NCBI GenBank assembly: GCA_963793025.1
Contig: CAWBYL010000005.1
Span: 372,001-436,000 of the forward strand
DNA: 64,000 bases
Reading direction: 5' to 3'
Origin: CAWBYL01 sp963793025
Lineage (GTDB): Bacteria > Actinomycetota > Acidimicrobiia > Acidimicrobiales > Acidimicrobilacustridaceae
Below are positions 25,990 through 33,932 of the stretch, piece by piece (position 1 is the first letter of the stretch; each line of letters opens with the position of its first letter). The notes under the pieces were generated by a model. The model saw nothing but the letters and a program-made list of their open reading frames with translations, ran no database searches and was not told where the DNA came from. The position numbers and the translations under genes were made by a program.

Positions 25990-26865
25990 GTGCCCCGACT
26001 CCGCCTCGGTGTCGCTCTGCTCGTGCCCGAGCCCCTCGCCGCCCAGGTCGACGGCCTGCGCCTGGCCTGCGACGACGGAGCCTACGGCCGGATCCCGCCC
26101 CATCTCACGTTGGTGCCGCCGGTCAACGTCCGGGTCGCCGACGTCCCCGACGCGCTGCGGGTCCTGCGGGCGGCGGCCTCGGGGGCCCGTCCCTTCACCG
26201 TTCGCCTCGGGCCGCCCGCCACCTTCCTGCCCGCCACGCCCACCCTCCACCTGGCGGTCGGTGGTCGGGGCGACGCCACCCAGGTCCTGCGCTCCCTGCG
26301 CGATCGGGTGTTCGTCGCTCCTCTCGAGCGGTCTCTCACTCACCCCTTCGTCCCCCACGTGACCCTCGCCGACGACATGGCCCCGGAGCGGATCGCCGCG
26401 GCGCTGGAGGCGCTGTCGGGCTTCGTGGTCGAAGCCACCTTCGAGCGGGTGCACCTCTTGGAGGAGCGGCGGGAGGGTGAGAAACGGCGGTGGATCCCGA
26501 TCGCCGACGCCCCGCTGGCCCCGGTTGCGGTGGTCGGTCGGGGCGGGGTCGAGCTCGAGCTGGCCGTCACCCGCCTCCTCGATCCGGAAGCCAAGGCCTT
26601 CGAGGCGCATGTCCGATCTGACGACGGGCCCGTTCCCGTGGCCACGGACGCCCCGTCCGGAACCGAATCCCTGGTGGTGACGGCCCGTCGTCGTGGCGCG
26701 GTGGTGGGGGTGGCCCGGGGGTGGAGCGGCGCCGGGGCCCAGGACCTGGTGTCGGTGATGGTCGATGGTGAGCAGCGCAACCAGGGCATCGCCCGCCAGA
26801 TGGTGGGGGCGTGGCGTCACGCGGCGGCGCCGGCGCCCGACGACGGGCCGGCCCGGGCTCGCTAG
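25990..26865 (+). CDS. 2H phosphoesterase fused to a GNAT-like domain
   Basis: 291 aa with two parts. Residues 1-about 175 are a 2'-5' RNA ligase/LigT-like 2H fold with the two required motifs HLTL (His38) and HVTL (His123), so RNA 2'-3' cyclic phosphate or related phosphodiester chemistry is plausible. Residues about 180-290 end with VSVMVDGEQRNQGIARQMVGAW, the acetyl-CoA loop of GNAT acetyltransferases; the first strands of that domain are short. The link is direct, with no stop or frameshift, so it is a true fusion. Ends convergently overlapping the SDR gene by four bases. Confidence 0.8.
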   Translation: MPRLRLGVALLVPEPLAAQVDGLRLACDDGAYGRIPPHLTLVPPVNVRVADVPDALRVLRAAASGARPFTVRLGPPATFLPATPTLHLAVGGRGDATQVLRSLRDRVFVAPLERSLTHPFVPHVTLADDMAPERIAAALEALSGFVVEATFERVHLLEERREGEKRRWIPIADAPLAPVAVVGRGGVELELAVTRLLDPEAKAFEAHVRSDDGPVPVATDAPSGTESLVVTARRRGAVVGVARGWSGAGAQDLVSVMVDGEQRNQGIARQMVGAWRHAAAPAPDDGPARAR

Positions 26866-27608
26866 AGGAGGCCGCGAACTGCGCCACCGTCGACGGCGAC
26901 GGCCGATCCGGTGATGAAGCGAGCCTGGTCGCTGCACAGGAAGGCCACCACCGCGCCGAAGTCCGTCGGTCGCCCGAGGCGACCCACCGGGATGTCGGCG
27001 CCGGCGGCCGACGAATCGCCGCCGTGGAGGTCGCGGATGCGCTGGGTGTCGTGAGAGCCGGGCAGGACAGAGTTCACGGTGACCCCGTCGCCCGCCACCT
27101 CGAGGGCGAGCGTCTTCAGGAAGCCGGTCACGCCTGCTCGGGCGGTGTTGGACAGGATGAGGTGGGGGATGGGTTGGCGCACGCTCACCGAGGTGATGGC
27201 CGCCACCCGGCCCCAGCCGGCGGCCTGCATGGGCGGTACCAGCACCGAGCACATGGCCACCACCGACATGAGGTTCATGTCGAGCGCCGCCGGATAGGCA
27301 TCCACGGGTGTCGATGCGAAGGTGCCGGCGGGGGGACCCCCGGCGTTGGGGACCAGGATGTCGACCCCCCCCAGTGCGGCGGCCGCCGCCTCGGCGAAGG
27401 CACTGGCCCCTGCCGGGGTGGCGACGTCGCCGACGACGGGGATGACGTCGCCGTCGATGTCGGCGGCCGCCGCGGCCAGTCGCTCGGCCGATCGACTGCC
27501 GATCACCACCCGGACACCCTCGGCGGCCAACGCCCGGGCGGTGGCCTTCCCGAGGCCGGACGACGCACCGGCGACCACGGCCCGGCGGCCGGCGATGCCC
27601 AGGTCCAT
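26862..27608 (-). CDS. SDR-family oxidoreductase with altered catalytic motif
   Basis: 248 aa Rossmann protein. Cofactor loop AGASSGLG (usual TGxxxGxG) and NAG are present. At the active site the expected YxxxK is replaced: the segment reads ITSVSVRQPIPHLILSNTAR, so Tyr and Lys become Ser and Arg. Such divergent members are known as a subgroup, often annotated 3-oxoacyl-ACP reductase; activity is uncertain. C-terminal FITGSAVAVDGG is normal. TGATG coupling with the membrane protein upstream. Confidence 0.88.
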   Translation of the reverse strand: MDLGIAGRRAVVAGASSGLGKATARALAAEGVRVVIGSRSAERLAAAAADIDGDVIPVVGDVATPAGASAFAEAAAAALGGVDILVPNAGGPPAGTFASTPVDAYPAALDMNLMSVVAMCSVLVPPMQAAGWGRVAAITSVSVRQPIPHLILSNTARAGVTGFLKTLALEVAGDGVTVNSVLPGSHDTQRIRDLHGGDSSAAGADIPVGRLGRPTDFGAVVAFLCSDQARFITGSAVAVDGGAVRGLL

Positions 27609-28165
27609 CAGCTGTCGCCGCGGGCCCGGCGTTCGGCGACGCGCCGCCCGACCATCGAACCGAGGACCCGGGCGGCCTTGTCGACCGTGACGTCGGGCTT
27701 GGGTTCTGACGGCGTCGTGCCCGACCCCGCCGGCGCCGAGGGTGCCCCGCTGGTGGGAGCGGCCGGGACGTTTCCGGGGGGCTTGCCGTCCTTCTTCCGG
27801 CTCGTGCGGGTCACGGCACTGAGACCCTTGCCGACCACGGCGCCGGCGGCCCGTCCGGTGGCCTCGAGGGAGTCACCGCGTCCTCGGTCGGCCTCGGCCG
27901 AGCCGTGCTCCATGGCCCGGCTGATGTTCAGGCCCATGCTCAGCACGACGAACCCGATGAAAGCACCGAAGACGAAGGCCCCGCCGGTCCACACCCAGCC
28001 GATGGCGTTGGCGGGCGTGCCGACCAGCACGAGCAGGGCTCCGGCCACGACGGCGCCCACGGCGAGAGCCAGGACGAGCACGATCCAGAACATGAGGTCG
28101 GAGACCACGCCACGACGGAAGGCGCCAAGGGTGCCGCGGCGACGGTGGGTGCGGGAGCGGGCCAC
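27608..28165 (-). CDS. Two-helix membrane protein with disordered tail
   Basis: 185 aa, family not recognised. Basic N-terminus (ARSRTHRRRGTL), two membrane helices (MFWIVLVLALAVGAVVAGALLV; AFVFGAFIGFVVLSMGLNI as separate segments), then a 100-residue hydrophilic tail rich in Pro, Ser and Lys (KKDGKPPGNVPAAPTSG). Stop and the SDR start share bases (TGATG), so they form an operon. GTG start is six bases from a -10-like TAGGTT. No enzyme motif; role unknown. Confidence 0.65.
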   Translation of the reverse strand: MARSRTHRRRGTLGAFRRGVVSDLMFWIVLVLALAVGAVVAGALLVLVGTPANAIGWVWTGGAFVFGAFIGFVVLSMGLNISRAMEHGSAEADRGRGDSLEATGRAAGAVVGKGLSAVTRTSRKKDGKPPGNVPAAPTSGAPSAPAGSGTTPSEPKPDVTVDKAARVLGSMVGRRVAERRARGDS

Positions 28166-28171
28166 CCTCCG

Positions 28172-28177
28172 AACCTA
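28172..28177 (-). promoter_or_regulatory. -10-like TAGGTT, leaderless start of membrane protein gene
   Basis: Minus-strand TAGGTT then six bases (CGGAGG) then GTG 28165. The CGGAGG could instead be a ribosome site too close to the start. Confidence 0.45.
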
Positions 28178-28232
28178 GCGCTCTGCGGGCGCCGGCCAAC
28201 CCTGCCACCCTGGAAGGGATGAGGCGTCGCCG

Positions 28233-29585
28233 GTGAGTTCCGTCCGATTCGACCGACCTCGGCGCCGGTCCGGCCGTCGGACCCCATGGCTGGCCGGGCT
28301 GGTCGCCCTCACCGGTCTCACCGTCGCCGGGTGCTCCACCGACTCGTCGGGCGCCGGCGAGGTGGCGGCCGAGTCGACCGTGTCGGTCGATCCCGCGCCG
28401 TACTCCTCGGCCCCGCCCTCGACCGTTCCGTGCGACCGCCGGGACGCCCTCGACGACGGAGCCGAGCCCGTTCCCGCCGAGCTGCGGGGACGGATCGACG
28501 CTGCTCTCGACGATCCCGCCTTCGACGGCCTGGACCGGTCGGTCTCGGTGTGGGTCGACGGCTACGGCGAGGTGGCATCCGTCGATGGCGACGTCCCCCT
28601 GCTCCCGGCCTCGAACCAGAAGCTGCTCACCGCCGTCGGCGCCCGCTCCCTGCTCGATCCCGCCTCCACCTTCCGGACCGAGGTGCGCCTGTCCGGTGAC
28701 GTGCTGGTGCTGGTGGCCGACGGCGACCCCACCCTGCGGTCGTCGGGCCGCCATTCGCTCACCGAGCTGGCCGCCCAGGTCCGCCAGGCCGGTGTCGAAC
28801 GCGTCTCACGGGTGGTCGTCGACTCGTCCCGGTTCGAGCCGGCCACGATGGCGCCCGGGTGGGAGGACTGGCAGATGCCGTACTACATCGGTCCGTTGGC
28901 CACCCTCACCGTGGACGACAACCGGGCCCGCCTCGACGACGAGTACCTGGCCGATCCCGAGGTGGGCAACGCCGAGGTCTTCGTGGTTGCCCTCGGCGGG
29001 GCCGGTGTGGTCGTCGAGGAGCGGACCGTCAGCCACGGTGCGGCCACGGTGACCGACCCGGTGGTGGGTGCCGTCGACTCGGCGCCGTTCGGCGAACTCG
29101 TGCGGACCATGCTCACCCGCTCGGACAACGAGATCGCCGAGGCCCTCCTGCGCGAGATCGGTGGAGGCTCCACCGAGGCCGGTGCGGTCACGGTCGAGGC
29201 GGCGCTGGCGCCGTGGTGCCTGCACCTGGAGGGCCACAGCGGCGACGGATCCGGGATGTCGCGTGCCGATCACCGGTCGGCCCGTGACCTGCGGAGGATC
29301 CTGCAGGTGCTGGCCGAGCAGCCGTGGGCGCCCGACGTGGTGGGCGGGCTCCCGGTGGCCGGGGAGTCGGGAACGTTGATCGGTCGCCTGGGCGGGCCGA
29401 CGACCGTCGGGAACGTGCGGGCCAAGACGGGCACGATCATCGGCGGGGCGGCCCTGTCGGGCTATGCCACCACCGTCGAGGGGCGGGCCGTGGTGTTCTC
29501 CGTCGTGGTCAACGGCGACCCGGCGGCCACGCGTCGCAGCGTGGCCGCCATCGACCGGCTGGTGTCAGCGGTGGTCGGACCCTGA
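28233..29585 (+). CDS. dacB: D-alanyl-D-alanine carboxypeptidase/endopeptidase (PBP4, S13)
   Basis: Periplasmic or surface penicillin-binding protein that trims or cleaves peptidoglycan cross-links. 450 aa. Lipobox VAGC (Cys34) predicts a lipid anchor, unlike E. coli DacB. Catalytic motifs: SxxK as SNQK at 127-130, SxN as SDN at 297-299, KTG at 398-400. The large domain between the first two motifs is typical of family S13. GTG start; the neighbouring minus-strand genes are unrelated. Confidence 0.94.
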   Translation: MSSVRFDRPRRRSGRRTPWLAGLVALTGLTVAGCSTDSSGAGEVAAESTVSVDPAPYSSAPPSTVPCDRRDALDDGAEPVPAELRGRIDAALDDPAFDGLDRSVSVWVDGYGEVASVDGDVPLLPASNQKLLTAVGARSLLDPASTFRTEVRLSGDVLVLVADGDPTLRSSGRHSLTELAAQVRQAGVERVSRVVVDSSRFEPATMAPGWEDWQMPYYIGPLATLTVDDNRARLDDEYLADPEVGNAEVFVVALGGAGVVVEERTVSHGAATVTDPVVGAVDSAPFGELVRTMLTRSDNEIAEALLREIGGGSTEAGAVTVEAALAPWCLHLEGHSGDGSGMSRADHRSARDLRRILQVLAEQPWAPDVVGGLPVAGESGTLIGRLGGPTTVGNVRAKTGTIIGGAALSGYATTVEGRAVVFSVVVNGDPAATRRSVAAIDRLVSAVVGP

Positions 29586-29605
29586 GGACGGGAGAGCCGA
29601 AGGCC

Positions 29606-30850
29606 TCAGTCGAGGTCGAGCGACAGCATGCGGATGGCGTTGCCCCGGGCCAGCTTGTAGACGGTCTCGTCGTCGAGGTCGCTGACCATGTCGGTGAAGA
29701 TGCCCTTGGTGTCGGGCCAGGTGGAGTCCGAATGGGGGTAGTCCGTCTCGAAGGTGACGTTGTCGACGCCGATGTCCTCGAGGTTCTTGAGGCCGAAGTT
29801 GTCGCGGAAGAAGCAGGCGAACACCTGGCGACGGAAGTAGAACTCGGGCGACTCGGGCACGGCGGTGGAGTCGAAGGCCCAGCCCCGGAACTCGCGCCAC
29901 ACGCTGTTGGCCCGCTCGAGGGCGTAGGGGATCCAGCCCATCTGGCCTTCGGAGTAGGCCAGCTTCAGGGTGGGGTGGCGCACCAGCACGCCGGAGAAGA
30001 TCCAGTCGGCCAGCGACCCCATGGCGTTGTTGAAGCTCAGGGTGGCCTGCACGCCGGCCGGGGCGTCGGGCGAGGTGGCCGGCATCTTGGACGACGAGCC
30101 GATGTGCATGTTGATGACCGTGTCGGTCTCGGCGCAGGCCTGGAAGAACGGCTCCCAGTAGCCCGTGTGGATGCTCGGGAGGCCGAGGAACGGCGGGATC
30201 TCGGAGAAGCACACGGCGTGCACGCCGCGAGCGGCGTTGCGGCGGACCTCGGCGGCGGCCAGATCGGCGTCCCAGAGGGGCACGATGCACAGGGGGATGA
30301 GGCGACCGGCGCCGGCGCCCCCGCACCACTCCTCGACCATCCAGTCGTTGTAGGCCTTGACGCAGAGCAGGGCGAGCTCCTTGTCCTTGGCCTCCTCGAA
30401 CGTCTGGCCGCAGAAGCGCGGGAACGTCGGGAAGCACAGCGACGCCTCGGTGTGGTTGACGTCCATGTCCTCGAGGCGGGCGGTCTGGTCCCAGCAGCCC
30501 TTGCGCATCTCCTCGTAGGTGACGGGGATGAGCGTGCGCTCCTCGATGGGGAAGCCGACGGCGGTGATGATGCGGCGCATGGGGACGCGGATGTCCTCGT
30601 AGCACCAGAAGTCGGCGAGCTTCCCTTCGGACGCGCTCGAGTCGATGATGTCGAACGTGTAGTTGATGCCGTCGAACTGGAGGTTGTCGACACGGAGGCG
30701 CTCGAGGCGGGGACCGACCGCCTTGTACTTCTCGGGGAGGCGGTCCTGCCAGACGTTGGGCGGCTCGATGATGTGGTCGTCGACGCTGACGAAGCGCGGG
30801 ATGGTGCGCTGGGTGCCGGTCGTGGTCGGTTCAGGGGCGGTGATGGTCAC
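29606..30850 (-). CDS. Amidohydrolase-family metalloenzyme (ACMSD-like)
   Basis: 414 aa. Opens SVDDHIIEPPNVWQDRLPEKY, the metal-binding strand of actinobacterial amidohydrolases often found with lipid or steroid catabolism genes. Further fold elements are VNHTEASLCFPTFPRFCGQTF, HIGSSSKMPATSPDAPAG and TFETDYPHSDSTWPD (Asp-His near the end). Reaction not predictable. GTG 30850 has GAGGAG upstream; in-frame sequence before it is non-coding. Divergent from an acyl-CoA dehydrogenase pair, sharing a control region with a TetR-like operator. Confidence 0.88.
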   Translation of the reverse strand: MTITAPEPTTTGTQRTIPRFVSVDDHIIEPPNVWQDRLPEKYKAVGPRLERLRVDNLQFDGINYTFDIIDSSASEGKLADFWCYEDIRVPMRRIITAVGFPIEERTLIPVTYEEMRKGCWDQTARLEDMDVNHTEASLCFPTFPRFCGQTFEEAKDKELALLCVKAYNDWMVEEWCGGAGAGRLIPLCIVPLWDADLAAAEVRRNAARGVHAVCFSEIPPFLGLPSIHTGYWEPFFQACAETDTVINMHIGSSSKMPATSPDAPAGVQATLSFNNAMGSLADWIFSGVLVRHPTLKLAYSEGQMGWIPYALERANSVWREFRGWAFDSTAVPESPEFYFRRQVFACFFRDNFGLKNLEDIGVDNVTFETDYPHSDSTWPDTKGIFTDMVSDLDDETVYKLARGNAIRMLSLDLD

Positions 30851-30938
30851 GCTCGACTCCTCGCGTTGGCCGGTGCTGCCGGCTCGACGATGGCGGATCG
30901 GGGGAAGGGTCCCGGTTTCGAACATAATATACGAAGTT

Positions 30939-30955
30939 CCTGACGACCCGTCAGG
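30939..30955. promoter_or_regulatory. TetR-like operator CCTGACG-ACC-CGTCAGG
   Basis: Perfect 7-bp arms around three bases in the 222-base divergent gap. It sits ten bases from an AT-rich box (CATAATATA at 30923-30931) that reads as a -10 (TATTAT) toward the amidohydrolase gene. Looks like a TetR/FadR-type site for lipid catabolism; no regulator gene is adjacent. Confidence 0.6.
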
Positions 30956-31005
30956 TTTTGTGTCGAGCGTCGTCCCGCCCTCGGTTGGGGCGGCGGGTCC
31001 CGGAC

Positions 31006-31035
31006 CTGACTGGCCATCAGAGCCTGGCCTACGAT
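31006..31035 (+). promoter_or_regulatory. Candidate promoter of the acyl-CoA dehydrogenase pair
   Basis: CTGACT (31006-31011), 18-base spacer, TACGAT (31030-31035); expected start near 31042, 31 bases before the gene. TACGAT is a typical actinobacterial -10. Confidence 0.5.
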
Positions 31036-31072
31036 CGCCGGCCGGACACCGATGACGTCGACCGGAGCCCCC

Positions 31073-32269
31073 ATGGACCTGAACTTCACCGAGGCCGAGG
31101 AGGCCTTCCGTGCCGAGGCACGGGAGTGGCTCGAGGCCAACGTGCCCCACGGCCTCCCGTCGGGAGACACCCGAGAAGGCTTCGACCTGCACGTCGAATG
31201 GGAGAAGAAGCTCCACGCCGCCCGCTGGTCGGTCGTGTCGTGGCCCGAGGAGTACGGCGGGCGCGGGGCGTCGGTGTGGGAGTGGCTGATCTTCGAGGAG
31301 GAGTACTACCGGGTGGGTGGTCCCCAGCGGGTCACCCAGAACGGCATCTTCCTGCTGGCCCCCACGTTCTTCGAGTTCGGCACCGAGGAGCAGAAGGCCC
31401 GGTTCCTGCCCCGCATGGCCTCGGCCGACGACCTGTGGTGCCAGGGCTGGTCCGAGCCCGACGCCGGCTCGGACCTGGCCGGGATCAAGAGCCGGGCCAC
31501 CCGCGACGACGCGGCCGGCGGCTGGCGGGTGAACGGCCAGAAGACCTGGACCACCCGAGGGGCGTTCTGCAACTGGGTGTTCGGTCTGTTCCGCACCGAT
31601 CCCGAGGCCGAGCGGCACAAGGGGATGTCGTACCTGCTCATCCCTCTCGACGCCGACGGTGTCACCGTGCGGGGCGTGGAACGTCTCGACGGCGACGAGG
31701 GCTTCGCCGAAGTCTTCTTCGACGATGTCTTCGTCCCCGACGACCAGGTCCTCGGCGGGGTCAACCAGGGTTGGGGTGTGGCCATGGCCACCACCTCGTC
31801 GGAGCGGGGCCTGACCCTGCGCTCACCCGGTCGCTTCTGCGCCGCCGCCGACCGCCTGGTCGACCTGTGGCGTCGCCGTTCGGCCCAGGCCGACAGCGGA
31901 GACCGGGCCGCCGTCGGTGCCGGCGACCCGAGCCTGCGCGACGCCGTGGCCCAGTCGTGGATGGAGGCGGAGGCCTATCGCCTGGCCACCCTCGTCGACG
32001 TGACCGGCATCGTCGAGGGTCGCTCCCAGGGGGCCCGATCGAGCCTCACCAAGATCTACTGGTCCGAGCTGGACGTGGCGCTGCACGAGACGGCGCTGCG
32101 CCTCCTCGGACCCACCGCCGAACTGGTCGACGACGCTCCCGGGGCCGTGGACGGCGGGGCGTGGATGAAGGGCTTCGAGTTCTCCCTCTCCGGGCCGATC
32201 TACGCCGGCACCAACGAGATCCAACGCAACGTCGTCGCCGAGCGCGTGCTCGGCCTGCCCCGGAAGTAG
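31073..32269 (+). CDS. Acyl-CoA dehydrogenase, large partner
   Basis: FAD enzyme introducing a 2,3 double bond into acyl-CoA. 398 aa. Conserved CQGWSEPDAGSDLAGIKSRA and NGQKTWTTRG are the FAD and substrate elements; C-terminal IYAGTNEIQRNVVAERVLGL is the FAD-adenine loop, where the residue matching the MCAD base Glu is Ala (YAG not YEG). The base may come from elsewhere or from the partner. ATG 31073 is preferred over ATG 31052 because GGAG lies six bases upstream. Five bases separate it from a second dehydrogenase gene. Confidence 0.93.
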   Translation: MDLNFTEAEEAFRAEAREWLEANVPHGLPSGDTREGFDLHVEWEKKLHAARWSVVSWPEEYGGRGASVWEWLIFEEEYYRVGGPQRVTQNGIFLLAPTFFEFGTEEQKARFLPRMASADDLWCQGWSEPDAGSDLAGIKSRATRDDAAGGWRVNGQKTWTTRGAFCNWVFGLFRTDPEAERHKGMSYLLIPLDADGVTVRGVERLDGDEGFAEVFFDDVFVPDDQVLGGVNQGWGVAMATTSSERGLTLRSPGRFCAAADRLVDLWRRRSAQADSGDRAAVGAGDPSLRDAVAQSWMEAEAYRLATLVDVTGIVEGRSQGARSSLTKIYWSELDVALHETALRLLGPTAELVDDAPGAVDGGAWMKGFEFSLSGPIYAGTNEIQRNVVAERVLGLPRK

Positions 32270-32274
32270 TCGTC

Positions 32275-33297
32275 ATGCGCTTCTCGTTCACCGAGGATCA
32301 GATCCTCTTCCGTGACACCGTCGCCGACCTCCTGGCCAAGGAGTGCCCGCCGGAGGCCGTGCGCTGGGCGTGGGCCGACGACGGCGGGCGCAGCCCCGAC
32401 CTGTGGGCGGTGTTGGCCGAGATGGGCGTCATCGGTCTCACCGTCCCCGAGAGCCACGGGGGCCTCGGCATGAACGAGGTCGACCTGATCCCGCTGCTCA
32501 CGGAGGCGGGCCGGGTCGCCTTCCCCGGGCCCCTTCTCGAGACCACCGCAGTGGTCGCCCCGCTGCTCGCCGAGAGCGCCCCCGAGGCCCTCGCCGAGCG
32601 GTGGCTGCCGGCCATCGCCGCCGGCACCGCGGTGGCCACCATCAGCCTCGACGGCCAGCCCTTCGTGAGCGACGCCCACGTGGCCGACCTCCTCGTCGCC
32701 CAACGGGGCGACCGGATCTACGCCGTTCCCGGCACGGTCCTGCGCCTCACCCCCCAGCCGTCGGTGGACGGCGCCCGCCGGCTGTTCACCGCGGAGTGGG
32801 ACGAGGCCGACGCGGAGCTGATCGTCGCCGGGGACGACGGTTGGCAGGCCGCCAACCGGGCGTTCGACCGGGGTGCGGTCGCCGCCGCCGGTCTGCTCGT
32901 GGGCCTCTCCGAGCAGATGATCGCCACGACCGTCGAGTACGTGATCGCCCGCCGCCAGTTCGGTGTGCCGATCGGGAGCTTCCAGGCGGTCAAGCACCAC
33001 CTGGCGGACTGCGAGCTCGGCGTCAGCTTCGCCCGTCCCGCCGTCTGGAACGCCGCCTATTCGCTGGCCCACGGACGCGACAGCGCCGAGCGGGACGTGT
33101 CGATGGCCAAATGCCTCGCCTCGGACGCGGCCGAGACCGTGGCCCGCAACGCCCTCCAGTGCCACGGGGCCATCGGCTACACCACCGAGCACGACCTGCA
33201 CTTCTGGCTCAAGCGCACGTGGGCCCTCGCCGCGGCCTGGGGCGACGCCGCCTGGCACCGCCGCCGCGTCGCCCACCTCCTCCTCGACCAGACCTGA
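32275..33297 (+). CDS. Acyl-CoA dehydrogenase, small partner
   Basis: 340 aa, shorter than the first. RFSFTEDQILFRDTVADLL opens the N-terminal helical domain; the middle beta domain is compact and the FAD-binding motif is reduced (TISLDGQPFVSD rather than the usual TEP.SGSD-like run). C-terminal ARRQFGVPIGSFQAVKHHLAD and LQCHGAIGYTTEHDLHFW are normal. Adjacent unequal pairs like this form alpha2beta2 enzymes in actinobacterial steroid catabolism (FadE/ChsE type); that is an inference here. Confidence 0.9.
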   Translation: MRFSFTEDQILFRDTVADLLAKECPPEAVRWAWADDGGRSPDLWAVLAEMGVIGLTVPESHGGLGMNEVDLIPLLTEAGRVAFPGPLLETTAVVAPLLAESAPEALAERWLPAIAAGTAVATISLDGQPFVSDAHVADLLVAQRGDRIYAVPGTVLRLTPQPSVDGARRLFTAEWDEADAELIVAGDDGWQAANRAFDRGAVAAAGLLVGLSEQMIATTVEYVIARRQFGVPIGSFQAVKHHLADCELGVSFARPAVWNAAYSLAHGRDSAERDVSMAKCLASDAAETVARNALQCHGAIGYTTEHDLHFWLKRTWALAAAWGDAAWHRRRVAHLLLDQT

Positions 33298-33313
33298 CCC
33301 GCGCCGCCCGCCC

Positions 33314-33363
33314 GAAACGATGCGCATCTCGCGTGCTTCAGCACGCGCCCAGCGCATCAGATG
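33314..33363. repeat. Palindromic interspersed repeat, locus 2 copy 1
   Basis: Fifty bases beginning GAAACGATGCGCATCTCGCG and ending AGCGCATCAGATG. Inner arms GCGTGCT / AGCACGC around TC; outer arms GATGCGC / GCGCATC. Same family as 19580-19692. Confidence 0.85.
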
Positions 33364-33375
33364 CGGGTTCTTCGG

Positions 33376-33425
33376 GAAACGATGCGCATCTCGCGTGCTC
33401 GAGCACGCGCCCAGCGCATCAGATG
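33376..33425. repeat. Palindromic interspersed repeat, locus 2 copy 2
   Basis: Differs from copy 1 only in the loop (CTCGAG in place of CTTCAG), giving a perfect 18-base inner palindrome CGCGTGCTCGAGCACGCG. Period between copies 62 bases, nearly the 61 of locus 1. Lies between the dehydrogenase and GNAT genes. Confidence 0.85.
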
Positions 33426-33440
33426 GCGGGTTTCGGGCCG

Positions 33441-33446
33441 TAGGCT
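33441..33446 (+). promoter_or_regulatory. -10-like TAGGCT, leaderless start of GNAT gene
   Basis: TAGGCT ends eight bases before GTG 33455 and starts 15 bases after the second repeat copy. Confidence 0.45.
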
Positions 33447-33454
33447 CGGCGGCC

Positions 33455-33931
33455 GTGTCCGAACCACCGACCGCTCCCGTCGCCGGATGGAACATCCGCG
33501 ACGCAGGACCCGACGATCTGGGCGAGGTGGCCGCCCTGATCCGGGAGCTGGCCGACTACGAGAAGATGACCGACGAGGTGGTCTGGGACCTCGACGATCT
33601 CGGGGCCCAGCTCTTCGGCACCGATCCCGCCGCCTCGGTGCTCGTCGCGGCGGCCGCCGACGGTGCCCTCGCCGGCATGGCGCTGTGGTTCCCCACCTTC
33701 TCCACCTTCCTCGGTCGCCGGGGCATCTGGCTCGAGGACCTCTATGTCCGACCTGCCCACCGGGGCTCGGGCTTGGGCCGGGCGCTGATCGAACGGCTCC
33801 GCACCATGACCGACGGGCGGGTCGAGTGGCTCGTGCTCGACTGGAACACGTCGGCCCAGGGCTTCTACGACTCCCTCGGTGCCCGCCCGGTGTCGGGTTG
33901 GGTCCGCTATCGCTGGCTCCCGGAGGACTGA
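33455..33931 (+). CDS. GNAT-family N-acetyltransferase
   Basis: 158 aa, one domain. WNIRDAGPDDLGEVAALIRELADYEKM opens as in diamine/thialysine acetyltransferase-like proteins; LEDLYVRPAHRGSGLGRALI carries the acetyl-CoA pyrophosphate loop (RGSGLG), and WLVLDWNTSAQGFYDSLGA is the C-terminal beta bulge. The NLEDLYV and FY..LGA features match the SSAT-like group, so a small polyamine-like substrate is possible. GTG start; one base separates its stop from the next GTG. Confidence 0.9.
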   Translation: MSEPPTAPVAGWNIRDAGPDDLGEVAALIRELADYEKMTDEVVWDLDDLGAQLFGTDPAASVLVAAAADGALAGMALWFPTFSTFLGRRGIWLEDLYVRPAHRGSGLGRALIERLRTMTDGRVEWLVLDWNTSAQGFYDSLGARPVSGWVRYRWLPED

Positions 33932-33932
33932 C

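Noticed and set aside
31052..31075. Start of the large dehydrogenase at ATG 31052
   Set aside because: It has no ribosome site and the conserved beginning fits ATG 31073, which has GGAG upstream.
19580..33425. CRISPR array
   Set aside because: The repeats are in pairs only, with 9-12 base spacers and internal palindromes, and no cas gene is present.
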